A DNA stretch of 64,000 nucleotides. It comes from Symsagittifera roscoffensis (Eukaryota; Xenacoelomorpha; Acoela; Convolutidae). The stretch spans positions 37,708,600 through 37,772,599 of the forward strand of contig NC_087070.1 of NCBI RefSeq assembly GCF_963678635.1, written 5' to 3'. Positions 47,755 through 59,780 of this stretch are shown here, in pieces. How positions within the stretch are numbered: the first letter of the stretch is position 1; each line of letters opens with the position of its first letter. The translations under genes and the position numbers were made by a program. The notes under the pieces were generated by a model, which worked only from the letters and a program-made list of their open reading frames with translations, was not told where the DNA came from and ran no database searches.

Positions 47755-49172
47755 CAAGTACTAACCTTTTTACACGATGCTTCTTTTATAAAATTTGAAT
47801 CATTCACTCGCCCATAAATTCTTTCCAAAATCTCACAGCTCGCCCACAAAGAATTGTTTAATAAAAGAATTTTAAGTTCTAACTTTCACATATAACAACT
47901 CTAACCAGTTTCACACGTTTCAAACTTTCCTTTAACCCGGTTGAAGGGAATTATATAGTAAACTACAATAACCAACGCAGCTTACAAAAGTCACAAATCA
48001 TAGAATAACATGACTAAGAAAGAAAAGCCCGCGGTACCCAAACCAGACTAAAACCTCAAGAGACCTCAAGAGTATACCCCACTCCTGGCTTCACCAACCA
48101 GAGGGACGTCCTGAGCATGCTCTATAGCCTGCCTAACCCAACGTGGTATATCACGCTTTGTGACCCACATTTTATTTTTGCCGAGAGTTGCTCTAGTGTG
48201 AGCGACTCTTTAAAAATAACCAAACTAATATAAAAACGCTTTTGCGATAACTATTAATAAAAAATCATAACTAAAATTAAAATTAACAAAGAACTTTGTA
48301 AATGTAAAAAATAAATGCTGTATGTATAGATTTCGCAAAGCCTAACAGACGAGCAGCAAAGAAGACTACAACTCAATCACATTCGAACTTCGGAATGGCA
48401 AATCTACTTGATTTGCTGCCTAAAGTCACTACCTCAAAGTTTTTAGATTATGGACTTAATATCGCAGCAAAGGAAAACCATCGAACCAGACCAATTGCCA
48501 TCTCGATATTGACTACACATACAAATACTAGTTACTTGGCGCTTCACCTGAAAGAGTCGAACTTCACCATGCACGCAGTCTCGCTCCGGACTTGACGAAA
48601 TCGATACATCATTGCATCGATCAGAAGTCTTGACACAATCATACAAGACTACGACGATCAACGAGGCCCATCTAGAAGATACGAACATGCCCATCTCCGT
48701 CCGTCAAACACGAACAGTCACACGTCCCCTTTCTCCAAGATGTCAATGCTCGAAACTTCTTTAAGAAACTACATTACCCGTCCTTCACTACATTAAACAT
48801 TTAAAAACTAAAAACTCTCTAAACCCCTGATGGGTGGAACCAGTTCTATTTAGAATTTATAATTGGTTCTACATATAATTCTCTAATTTTATAAATGTTT
48901 CTTAACTAACCAATCAGATTCCATAACTAACATTTAACTTATTTGTAAGTGCTGAAACTACTTGTAGTTTCAGCACCAGAGCAATTTGAATTAAACTTAG
49001 AATACAGATGTTCCCTTCTGGAAACTAACACGCATAAACCAGTATACACTAGATCTATTGAGACTAGGAGGTATAAGAGTAAGAGTAAAATTGGTATTAT
49101 AGATTTTAGACTAAGATTTTAGACGAATCTATCCGGCCAAAAATAAGATAGCGTAACGAGTAGACGGTATAC
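47755..49172 (+). repeat. Long direct repeat, copy 2 (LTR-like)
   Basis: Partner of 44990-46216, ending GACGGTATACC. It includes a segment at about 48800-49140 with no counterpart in copy 1; that segment contains the perfect hairpin at 48949-48976. Confidence 0.75.
48949..48976. repeat. Perfect 13-bp hairpin
   Basis: GTGCTGAAACTAC and its exact reverse complement are separated by two bases (TT). It lies in the LTR-like copy 2 and could be a processing or termination structure of that element. Confidence 0.85.
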
Positions 49173-51593
49173 CTTAAAACCGTGCGTGCCATACGATTTC
49201 TATGGAAATAGAAGAAAATTATATCAAGCATTTTTTCAATTCGGAATTTTCTTCAAAACTTTTTGCTTACACTTATTGTAAAATTTATATAATTAGTTTA
49301 CATGGCAAATCACCAAATGCTGTGTATCCGTGTTGAAACTATCATTTAAAATCTGAATTTATTTATGATAGGAAATCGATGATTTTTTTTGTGTTCGGAC
49401 CAAACGCAAAAATTCAAAGCGAAACTCTTTGGAAAATTTTAGTGTTTTGATTTATGAAAAAAAAACTTATAAGACAATTTCAGAGCACACGAAATTGTTC
49501 ATGCTTTTTTATACAAATTTGAGATGAAAACAAGCCGAAAAGCTTTTCGTTTATTTCCAAGGTCAGGGAAAAAGCACTTATTATGAAGTTTCATAGAATT
49601 GAAAAAAGCTTATTTTCTGCTCTCATAAAAAAAATTTTATGAAATTATATCAAATTGATTGACAAACAATTTTGTTTTTAGTGTATGAAATTCTATGAAA
49701 GGCTTTTTTGTCAACCCGGGTCACTTCCTCGGACTGTTAAGTGCTCTTTTTGACGTTATTTATAGTATTTTTGGCACAAATTACAACCCATTGGCTGAAA
49801 ATTCTGATTTTGTCTTAACCTGAGGGCTAGTTTAATATTCATTTGAAAATGCAGATTAGAACTTACATGAAACATCTGGAACCCCATTAGTTTTCATAAG
49901 TTTTTTCATCAATTTCTGTCTAGCTACCTTATTTGATCCGAAGACCGAAAATAATTGATTTTGAGAAGCAATGCGATATTAATTAAACTGCAGCCATTTT
50001 GAAGGAAAGGAAAGTAATTTTTAAGGAATTTTTTTTTCCAAAATCACCTGAGGCATTGAATGAGAAATAATTTCAATTTTCTACCCTGTTGATAAAATTC
50101 AAATACCTTGAGCCTTTTTGCTAGACAAGTTTTCAGTGTCCTTTCAAACAACGATTGATTTTCGTAGGATTGTTGAAAATATCAGTGAACTTAATCTTGT
50201 TGTGGGTGTTTGACAAATCCATGAACCTCAACGTCATGATTGCTTACTCTCTTTTTTCAATGAGGAAGAAACAATTTCCTTAAAGATCTGTAGATATTCT
50301 TGTTGTTCTGCAGCCTTGTCAGTTTTCTGTCTGAAAGTGCTTTCCCCACGAAAGCGGTCAGCCAGTTTATGATTCTGTTGAAATGGTGTGTCCAGGACAC
50401 TGCAATTGTGGATAGTATGAACTTGGATAGTATAAAAGAAAAGTTTTGGATTTTTCCGCTGACTAGGTTATTCGCAGCATAATAGCTTTCTTGACAATAT
50501 AAAAGACAGTCAGTTTATATTTTAACCAAGCAAACTCCTGGAGGCTCAATTTAACCCTTAGTTTTGAATTTAGCAACTCATTAAAGCGACGGTCCTTTTA
50601 ATTAAAGCTCCTTCAAGCTCACTTAAAACTTTTCTGAGATGTTTTCCCATGATAGCTTTGCCTTGTATGATGTGAATTAGAAATTAAGCCCTTATTTCAA
50701 AGCTATTTTTTGCGCTAAGTTGAGGTAGGCGTGTTGGAAACTTGATCCATGGAGGTTAAATTCTGTTCACCAAAAACTAGCCTCACAGGAGTAAATTACC
50801 CAAGTTTTAACAGTAATTGCGTAGGTAAGGTAACCTGAGTCCATTATGTGGCTGCGAGCCCAATTTAAACAAAAAGGGCTAAATTTTTGGCGCCCGACCA
50901 GAAACCGGTATTTTTATGTAGGTACCGGTTTATGTCAATTGCATATATTTAGATTGGCTCCTATTGTAGCTTCGACCAAAAACACAGTAAGTAGAAATCG
51001 TGGCCCTGAGCCCATGGCTATAGGACTTAAATTCCTCTTCGAATTTTGTAGCAGCTCAGCAACTGTTACATCATGGATGCGTTTGAAGGCTGGCGTTGCG
51101 TTGTCGACATTTTAGCTTTATCTTCAAATGCGATTCAGAGTTTGAGCAATGTCTTAAATCGTCACAATCATTTCATATGATGGCATCTTCCTTGAAACGC
51201 CCTTTCGCGTAAAAAATGCTTTAAGGTCTATGAGCTGATTTGAGTACATGAGCTGATTTGGAGAAAAAGAGCTTCTGTTCTTCTAGAATAATGTCAAAAC
51301 GCAGTATTTTTAGATCAGCTGCACTAGAAATTTGCTCTCCTGACTTATAGCTCAAATTTTTGTTTAAGTCTATCACCGCAACAAGCCTTGCATTTTTTCT
51401 GGCGAAGCTTCAACACGCTTGCTCTAACATCTCGTCTTACGGTTTATGTTCAGGTTCAGTTGTTGATAGCTTGAAAAAAACCTAGGTCCCTGGAGTTTTT
51501 AAGCCTTTCTCTTATCTATTTTCTTTAGTCAGCAAAAAAAAATCAAAACATGGTGTTTCTTTCTGTCACACGACCGGTGGTGCATTTGTTGTA
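49173..51593. other. Intronic DNA, unassigned
   Basis: 49.2-50.2 kb is plain AT-rich sequence. 50.2-51.5 kb is somewhat GC-richer with small open stretches on both strands, possibly decayed coding DNA of another element. No motif is recognised. Confidence 0.4.
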
Positions 51594-51746
51594 TGATATG
51601 AGTTATGTGATGTATTTATCTTCAGTATGAAGGTCATGTTGTTATGACTAATCTGAAATAGAACAAAAGATTGAGAGACCATCACACAAAATAACCAATT
51701 CAGTTCCAGTTGTTTGACTCGAGTGAGAACACTTCAACAATGTAAC
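51594..51746 (+). repeat. Copia 5' LTR
   Basis: Shares with 58080-58242 the blocks TGATATGAGTTATGTGATG, GAGAGACCAT, TCCAGTTGTTT and GTGAGAACACTTCA. The 3' boundary is approximate. Confidence 0.85.
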
Positions 51747-52655
51747 AGCAGGTTAACTTCAAAGAAGAAAACTTTATATCGAGGGAAGCGAATGACACGG
51801 ACAGGATTGAGGATTGAAAGAGTGGAAAAAATAATGAAAACGAGAAAAGCTTCTCAGATGAAAAAAGAAAAAAAAGGAACACCGACGGGGGCACAACAAC
51901 GCAATTTAGATGGCTTCCAACGGGATCTGATTGGAACACAGAAAGGGGAATGTGCAACAGTAAGGTGGAAAAGACCGGAGTAGAACTGGAAAGGTTAAAA
52001 CGGAGGCTAGAGGCATTTGAAGAGAGAGAGAAGGCGGGATGAGAGAACAGAATAGAAGAGACACGTCGAGAGTCAGGAGGATGAAAGACGTAAATGTACT
52101 GATTTTGAGGTCAACAATTTTGGAAAAATATCGGAGGTGGAAAAAAACTCGTTGTGGTAGAGCCAATGTACGCAAATTCCACTAGAAACGCAGGCGACGC
52201 ATGTCATTATGAATAGGATAACAAATGCTGAACTGAACGAAGTGATTACGACGGATCGAGACGAGGTACCGACCGAACTTGGAACAAACAAAGTAATTGA
52301 CATTCTAGATGAGTACTTGCCACCACATCCATACTTAAAGTAGGCGCAAACCTACAGACAATGGAAAAAATATGAAAAGCTCCGGAGATAAGTTGGAATG
52401 AGTACAAAAAGAGAATAAAGCGAGATAGGAGGGAAACGAATGAAGCTGAAATGACGACCAATACAGAGTATTTTGTATAGCGTTCCCAGAAGGTTCCAAC
52501 CTAGACAGAGCTACAACAATTATTATCGAAAACATAGCACGAAAAAAGGAACCGAGGGAACGGACACGAGAATGGATTTAGCGTTTTTAGAACAGACATT
52601 GCGGAGACTCACGGTAAATGAGAACCAAACCGCAAATATTCTGTTCAACCAGTAA
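51714..52655 (+). pseudogene. Copia gag-like region
   Basis: Short plus-strand open stretches rich in Lys, Arg, Glu and Thr (e.g. TLRRLTVNENQTANILFN near the end) lie between the 5' LTR and the protease, the position of gag. No zinc knuckle was recognised. Confidence 0.5.
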
Positions 52656-52825
52656 CAAAGTAGAGGATACCTCATGGGCAACAGATACCAAAGTCAAAGA
52701 GGAAGAGGAGGCTACAGATCTGCGAAAGGAAGAAATGGTCAGCAATGAGGGTTTTTTAGATTTGGAATATTGGATTATTGGATGAGAGAAGGTAAAACAA
52801 TATATCGAATGAAGATGGAGATTTC

Positions 52826-53089
52826 ATGAGAGTTTTCAAAAGACTTCGTGAAATACTGACAATGGGCGAAAATTTGAGAAGGATAAAGACCGGACGCAAA
52901 AAGTCGAATTTCGTCCAGACTGATGAGGGGATTGAGACGTCACCCTTCTATGTCACACAAGAAGAGTTGAAGACAGAAGAGAGCCAAGAGGAAGAAAGGA
53001 AAGGCAAAATTGAACTCTACATTATCGTAGATTCAAGGGCAGCAAGATCAACGATGTCATTGAGACAATGGAATTTGAGCAGAGAGTAA
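52826..53089 (+). pseudogene. Copia protease-region fossil
   Basis: Ends with IELYIIVDSRAARSTMS, which resembles the retropepsin active-site strand (hydrophobic-DSGA-T/S). Its position between gag and integrase fits. Confidence 0.55.
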
Positions 53090-53342
53090 TTGGAGATGAA
53101 TGGGAAATTTTAAAGGAAACAAAAATTAGGACAGAGAGAAGGTTTAAATTTGGGAGATGAGAAGTGATCAAAGCTGAATTTTAGGAGCTATTACTAATTA
53201 GGGCTGCGGGAAGTCTCAAAACTCTCAAAATGAACGCCATTGGTGATGATATTCTACTATGATTGGGAATAGAAGCGATCGAAAACTAAAATTGATCTTA
53301 GATTTTCCAAACCAGATCGAGATCGAATGTTGAACATCGGAT

Positions 53343-53937
53343 ATGAGAGTAAAGCTGCACTTGAAACAACGAATCCTCAAAGCAAAGAAGATCGATTGGA
53401 TACAAAGAATTTGTAGTGAGGAGATTGACAGAAGAAGAATTAAAGGTATCCATCTTAGGTTAGGTCACGCAATTAAAAACAAAAAACGAAAAGACTCATG
53501 GAAGATTGCGGGATGGAGAACAACCTAAGAACAAAAAAAAAACACATGAAATATTCCAAAGTGTAATTGGAAGGTGCACCGCCTGTAACGAAGCATGAAA
53601 AATAGGTAAAACCAGAAAATTATTGAATCCAATGTGTAAAGACTTTAACGATTTGGTGGCAATTGATTTTGTAGAACGGACAGATCATAAAACGAATCAC
53701 AAAGTTTTACTTTTGCACATGATAGACGAGTTTCCGCGTTTCTCAGTTGTAACTGTCGTAGAATCTAAGAAACCAGTCATAATCATGGATAAAATTGTAA
53801 TTGAGTGGTTAATGCGATTTGTCACACCTATAAATATTTTACACGATTTGGGAGGGGAATTAAATAATGACCTGATTTTACTGCTAACGTCAACTTTTGG
53901 ATGTCTAGTTAAAACGACCGGTCCAATTGTTTATTAG
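53343..53937 (+). pseudogene. Copia integrase fossil
   Basis: GIHLRLGHAIKNKKRK matches the GAG-pre-integrase block (LH.RLGH). Then IDFVERTDHKTNHKVLLLHM, IDEFPRFSVVTVVESKKP and NILHDLGGELNND match a Copia integrase core in which ILHDLGGE carries the second catalytic Asp. Confidence 0.85.
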
Positions 53938-56374
53938 AGAGACCTAATGCGATCATAAAAGGAATGTTAACAAAACTGAGAATAGAAAACTTTGGGAGAT
54001 GTCGTTAGAAACCACCATTGCTCATGCCCTATTTGCGAAAAATTTAAATATTAGAAGTAAATGGACTTTCCCCTTACCAGGGGATTTGCGGATCAAATCC
54101 ACAAAATGAGATGTCAGAAGAAGAGATGACACCTAGGTTCGACAATGCCAGTGATACTGATATAAAAGTCCAAAAAGGACTTTTTTGGAGTGCAAAAAGC
54201 TCGAGAAACTTTTGTTGAAACGGAAAACGCAACAAAATTAAATTTTAAAACGGAAGGATCCTTCGACAAATTTACCGGGTTAGGGACTTGATTCGATACA
54301 ACCGAAAAACACTAGAGAAAAGATAATGGTGGGTGCCAATTAAGACCAGTGCGATGGATAAAAGGATAATAGATAATGCAGTCTTAATGGGGAATGTGAC
54401 CAGAACGTAGATAAGGAAATTAACAAAGAACTCAAATTAACAGAGGAGAGAGTGGTACGTGGCATATGTATTGAAGAATACGCTGATAGGAAGAAATTGG
54501 GGAAGGATAATCGGTCGACTAAACAGGCTATTTGGCGGAATGAGAAGCAATTGAGCTCAACCGGAATAAAAAACTAAATTCGTTCGAATGCAAATTGAAA
54601 GTAAACAAAATTCAAGGCCGAATTTACTAGCTAAGAACTCACTAGACAAAAGCACACGTTTAATTGAACCATGGGAACTTAAATGACAATCAAATCATAT
54701 TCGAAAATGATTTAATGTGTAAGAAAAGGAAAAAAGAGAAAGTCGATTTAAAATTGGTAATTAATTGGAGGAATTTACAGATTTTATAGTGATCAGTGAT
54801 CGGGGTGACACTTAGTTAAAATGATTTTGAAGATGAAATGAAGCAGATAGGGAAAAACAGGAACAAAGAAAAAACAAATACGGATGGAAACAAAAAGAGA
54901 AACGGAGAAAAGACGGTGATGGCAAGAAGGAGATACGTTTTTAATGTAACGAAACCATTGGTAAATGAAGAGACCGTGGAAGTTTTCAAGTTCATGAGTC
55001 AGACGATGGGGTTTAGTGCAATTACCAGTAGCCAAGATGGAGACGGATATGAATTACGACAGGTACCGCAGGATGCAGCGAAGCTGAAACCAACGGAGAA
55101 GGAACAGATGACACATGGAGGTTTTCAAAGATAGGAAAAATGTAACCCAGAATAGTGGGACCATGGAAACAATCAGTGAAATCCGGAGGAAAAGTGAACT
55201 GAAAAAAGAAGGAAAGTTAAGTAAAGACAATTTGAAGGAAGCAATCAACCGAGAAAAGCAAACGAAAAGTGGAGATCAAGAAAGCTCAGACAAAGAAAGG
55301 ACGAGAGAGAGAAAAATGCCAGGAGGGGAGAAAAGAATAAGCTGCAGTACACCCCGAACGGATCAGGACGTCCAGAGAATCAGCGGCAGTACGCCCAAAC
55401 AGGTTCACATCGAGTACTAAGCGGAACCAAGAATGGTGCAATTTGGAGACGAAGACATGAGTAGTGAAACGGAAGAAGAAGAAACGGAGGATTGAGAGAC
55501 AAATAGCTGGGAGGTGGAGAATGAAGAACGGAGAAAACTGAAGGAGAAATAAGAAAAATACTTACAACAGATCTAAGCACGACACCAACACAAAGATCTC
55601 AAATGAAGAAGACAATGAGATGCCGCGAGAAGAAATGGGTCAACAAAAAAAGGACACAGAAAAGAACTGGCACGGGAACGAGACATCGTCGACCCAACTA
55701 AAAACCACAGACCTTGAGGCACAACCGGTGGCAGCCCGACAACTGGTCTCAAACGAATCTTTTTCACGATCCAGATTTTGTCAATGACACGCCAGTAACT
55801 GTGATGAATAATTAAAGCCCCAAACGGCGAAACAAATTGATGACAAGATATGGAAATCCAATACCTTTGTCACTACCGAACTTGATCCATCATACCGAAG
55901 TCGTGAGAGTGCCTGAATGGAAGGAAAATCAAGATATTTTCTTAATGTCGCGGCAAGATGAGCTGGAGGTATGGAACCTATTTAAAGTTGGTGAGCAATA
56001 AAGAGCAATAAATTCGAGTTCGTGAGCATTTATGTAGGTGGAGATCTGGGCAAACGGATCCTGAAAACTAGAGGGGCGGACTTATAGAAAGTGGCGACTG
56101 ACGGCATGAAATCAAGATTAGCTTTGCGGGGAGACCAAAAGTATATTGCTAGAGAACTTTGCTCCAACTGCATCACAAGCGGCCTGTAATCTGTCTTATG
56201 CATTATCAAGTCACACAACTCGGAAGCAGTGACGATTGGTATCAAAAAGGCTTTTTTGCAATCACGAAAAATAAAGCGGGATGTCTATGTACAACCGCCA
56301 TTCGAGGCTCAGATACCAAAGACACAATATTAGAAGCTGCTCGTTGTCGCATATGTATTGAGCGGTGCAGCTCA

Positions 56375-56887
56375 CGATTGGTATCAAACTCTGAAGAATC
56401 TACTGTACACAAACTAAATTTATGAGTGCATGACACAGCACTGCCTATTTTACTCAGAAGCGGAAAATGGACAGTGTATCGTACTACTAATTGTACATGT
56501 AGACTACATTCTGACTACATGGAATTTGACAATCGGGTGCAACGTGCACTAAAAAGATTGAAACTGGGCTTCTTAAGAAACAAAATTTTGATTTTTTGGG
56601 ACTCAGTGTGGAGATGTATAAATGTCATCATTATTCGTCGCCACACTGAGTCCCGAAAAAATAAAAATTCTTTCTCTTCATGATGCCCAGTTTCAATCCT
56701 TTTTGTGCTCGTTGCACACGATTCTTGATTTCCGTTGTTCCCCAAAACAGTAGGTAGTCTATATGTACAATTAGTAGTCCGATACACTGTCATTTTTTTC
56801 TCTCATTTGATAAAATAGGCAATGATGTGTCATGCACTCGTAAATTTGTTGTATTTACAGTCGATTCTTCACAGTTTTATATCATTA
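56375..56887. repeat. Inverted duplication inside the Copia element
   Basis: Two arms of about 230 bp, 56375-56616 and 56642-56887, are reverse complements with about 25 bp between them. Both strands therefore encode VYRTTNCT and similar peptides. Sequences such as GGACTCAGTGTGG and CCACACTGAGTCC mark the inner ends. The event postdates the element and did not involve its LTRs. Confidence 0.9.
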
Positions 56888-57126
56888 ATATCAGAAGTCA
56901 AGCCAGTGTTACGCGATGTGATGTCAATCCAGGAATATTGGGCAACATGCCAGCTGCAGACAATGAAACGGCTATAACCGATGGTAGAGTGGCAAAGGCA
57001 AGGTCATTAATCGGAAAAAATCAATGGATAACTAAATTAAGTCAATGGATAATTAAGTCAATTAATCAGACCAGATTTATCGAAGATGCTAAATGAAGCT
57101 CTTAGCCTGCTGAATACAAGACCGAC

Positions 57127-57843
57127 ATGTGGTTGATTAGAACATTGAACAACGTAGTTAGACTTTACAACATTCAGCCAATTCCGTCAATGAAGTTTAG
57201 AAAACTAGCCGGATTTTTGCTGATAGGATTTTACTGCAAGTTAAACACATCGATCACGATTGAGTCAAATGGGATTGTTCAAGAGAAAGACCCGGAAAAT
57301 GTATCAACAATTCATTGGCACTCAAAGACGATAAGAAGATTTTTTAACAACACCTTTGAAGCTGAAGCATATGCAGCCAGACTCACTAGCGAGGAGTGCA
57401 ATTAGTGGAAGGCAATCGTGGTGGAAGTATGTCTACGATATAGATTTGAGAAGTTCACTGTGCTCACGGACAGCAAATTGGTCAAAGTCACTGTAGATGC
57501 ACCAAAGTTCAATAAAGTCGTCAAATTGCCGCGAAGAGATATTGCAATGGTACGTTCATTCATACATTTTGAAGGGATTAGGTTTCATTTCGTGCCCACC
57601 CAGTTGATGATAGCGGACTGGCTAACAAAGGCTATGAGTGGAAAAGACTTGCTCGGAGTACTGGAGGATGGGATGCTGATGCTGATAGATCTAACATTGT
57701 GCTATTCAATCAAGGTGGCGAGATTGTATCCATTGGTGGCATCTTTGGACAAAGAGTTAGACGAGAACTACGATTATGGCGACTTATCACCGAACGAGCA
57801 AGATCAATGGTCATCGGACCAATCCGAGACAGACGACATGTGA
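57127..57843 (+). pseudogene. Copia RNase H fossil
   Basis: IHWHSKTIRRFFNNTFEAEA corresponds to the Copia RNase H block W.SK..R.V..ST.EAE. Further on, FTVLTDSKLVKVTV and HFVPTQLMIADWLTKAMSGK match the D-containing block and the VPT...AD.LTK block. It ends with an acidic tail. Confidence 0.85.
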
Positions 57844-58079
57844 TCCAACCAGTGGGAATAAAGGGAGAAATCAGAAAGGAACACTGCAACCTGAAAACAA
57901 AACTGTGAATAAGAAAACAACGGACATAAAAAATTTATTTTTTGACTTAAGCTAAAACAGTTTCTATATACTCTAAGTTAGTGGTATATATTGATTACTC
58001 AGACTAATAGATTTCAATTTTATTAAAGTTAGTAGACTGTGAAAATTGGTTGCCCCTGTTTGTACACCTGAGGAATATA

Positions 58080-58242
58080 TGATATGAGTTATGTGATGTG
58101 TTTATCTTCGGTATGAAAGTCATTTTGTTAAGATGACTGCGACGTCACATAACTAATATGAAATAGGACAAAAGACTGAGAGACCATTACGCAAACTAAT
58201 CACTTCAGATCCAGTTGTTTACTCAAGTGAGAACACTTCAGC
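58080..58242 (+). repeat. Copia 3' LTR
   Basis: Partner of 51594-51746; carries about 20 bp (around TGACTGCGACGTCAC) not present in the 5' copy. No target-site duplication was recognised. Confidence 0.85.
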
Positions 58243-59774
58243 AATTGCAACTCTTCCTAGCTGCACTGAGCAGAGAACTTTCTTTGTGGCCATAGCGTCC
58301 AATGTCCTTTTTGCGATTTGCGTTAATCACAAAGTTGTACGGGTTTTAACAAGACAAGAGAATACGCCCAACATTTCCGAATCTCAAGTCAGCTGCCTAA
58401 CAGCTATGAAGCTTGTGTGCATGTTCCACAAAGCCATGTCAAATCACAATATGCTACTATTTTGATTCAAAGACCCTAGTATTTTTCTGTTGGCCGTATG
58501 TTAAATTAAAAACCTGAGTTCCCTGATCATGTTAGCTCCCGCTTTTCAAAAGTTCACTATTTACCTTGATGCTTGGTAGTTTACTTGGATACTTTACTTC
58601 CATGCAGCTAAAAGTCGAAGTTTGAAAACAAAAACTTGAGCTTTTTGGCGAAACTGTAAGATTTTGTTAAAAACAGTCGTTAAAATATATCAGATAGAGT
58701 GTTGAACTTATTAGTTCTACTTGCCTGAAATATGTAGATATAAATTTTGTAGATCTTCATTCTGAGAACAGCCTCTTTTTTATCATATTCTTGTCTGCGA
58801 TACCAAACTTCAAATCTTTTTGATTGCTTGTACACTGTGCACTGATCGTAGAGAAAAGTTCATGTTTCTCGTCTGCAGCTTGGTTGAATTATTTCTCTCA
58901 GCATTTTTTTTTCCAAGGAAAACATTCAGCGGGCCTTTTTCTCACCTTGTTTCAAAAGTCAATTAATTGTACAAAGACCAGGGACCGCTTACCTTGTAAA
59001 CATTCTAAATCAGATCTGAAAAGATTTTTTTGGTGACCTGATTTTCAGTTTTCAGATCTGGAATGGGTTTTTAAGTGTTAAAAATTTCTTGGTAAGAATG
59101 GAGTGTTTCAGATCTGAAAAAGTATATTTCAGTTCTAAACTTCAGATCTGAATTTTTTTGTGGTTATTCATTATCTGAAAAAATCAATGGTTCTAACGCA
59201 TTTTTTGCTACTTGAGGTAAATCTGATATTCATAAGCTTCTGCTGGCTATCAGCAGGTACTTAGCAAATTGCTCATTGGAGAATACTGAAATATGTTTCC
59301 TAAACTTGGGATAAACAGCGGAAATACATGAGTAGCGCATGATTTTCTGAAGATTGATAGCTCTTCTAACATTTTGTGAAAACTTTGAAAACATGCAAAC
59401 AAGAAATTCAATTTGAAAACAAATATTGTTTGCTTTATTACTCGGAATTTTTTTAACGCCAATCAATATCAAAATAAGTGAAGACAGCAAAAAACAGCGA
59501 ACCTTGTAATTTCAGTTGTTTGCTCGCAACAATGGTATACTATTTTAACAAAAGTTTTCTTAGATCTACATTGCAGATCTGAAACTTTAAAAATTTTATC
59601 AAAGATCTGGGATAACGAGTCTCAGATGTGGGAATCAAATTTTTTAAGAAATAGATAAGTGCTGAATTTGTCGCTATAAGGGTGAGTAAACGCCGGTACT
59701 ATGATAACTTGATAACGAGGAAGAAGAACTCGTCCGGAATTTGATGCTTTAAAACATTTTTGTGGTAAAAAAAA
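58243..59774. other. Intronic DNA with a CAGATCTG palindrome cluster
   Basis: No gene is supported. The right flank of the Copia insertion (58.24-58.5 kb) is GC-richer, like the left flank at 50.8-51.5 kb. A cluster of short palindromes is listed separately. Confidence 0.45.
59010..59582. repeat. Cluster of TCAGATCTGA palindromes
   Basis: Exact or near-exact copies of the 10-bp palindrome occur at 59010, 59052, 59108, 59142 and 59573, with a GATCTGG variant at about 59604. Flanks are A/T-rich. Purpose unknown. Confidence 0.75.
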
Positions 59775-59780
59775 GTGAAT

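Larger units (their letters stand above)
51594..58242 (+). mobile_element. Ty1/Copia LTR retrotransposon relic
   Basis: A 6.6-kb plus-strand element bounded by direct LTRs of about 150 bp starting TGATATGAGTTATGTG. Order: LTR, gag-like basic region, protease, GAG-pre-integrase and integrase, RT region, RNase H, LTR. Integrase before RT is the Copia order. The plus strand is strikingly purine-rich throughout. LTRs differ by over 10% by eye plus an indel, so it is older than the Gypsy insertion. Broken fossil with many breaks; a palindromic segment lies inside it. Confidence 0.85.

Noticed and set aside
50300-51115. Possible protein-coding genes at 50300-50482 and 50846-51115
   Set aside because: Short, no recognised motif, no splice support. 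At most decayed coding DNA of another element.
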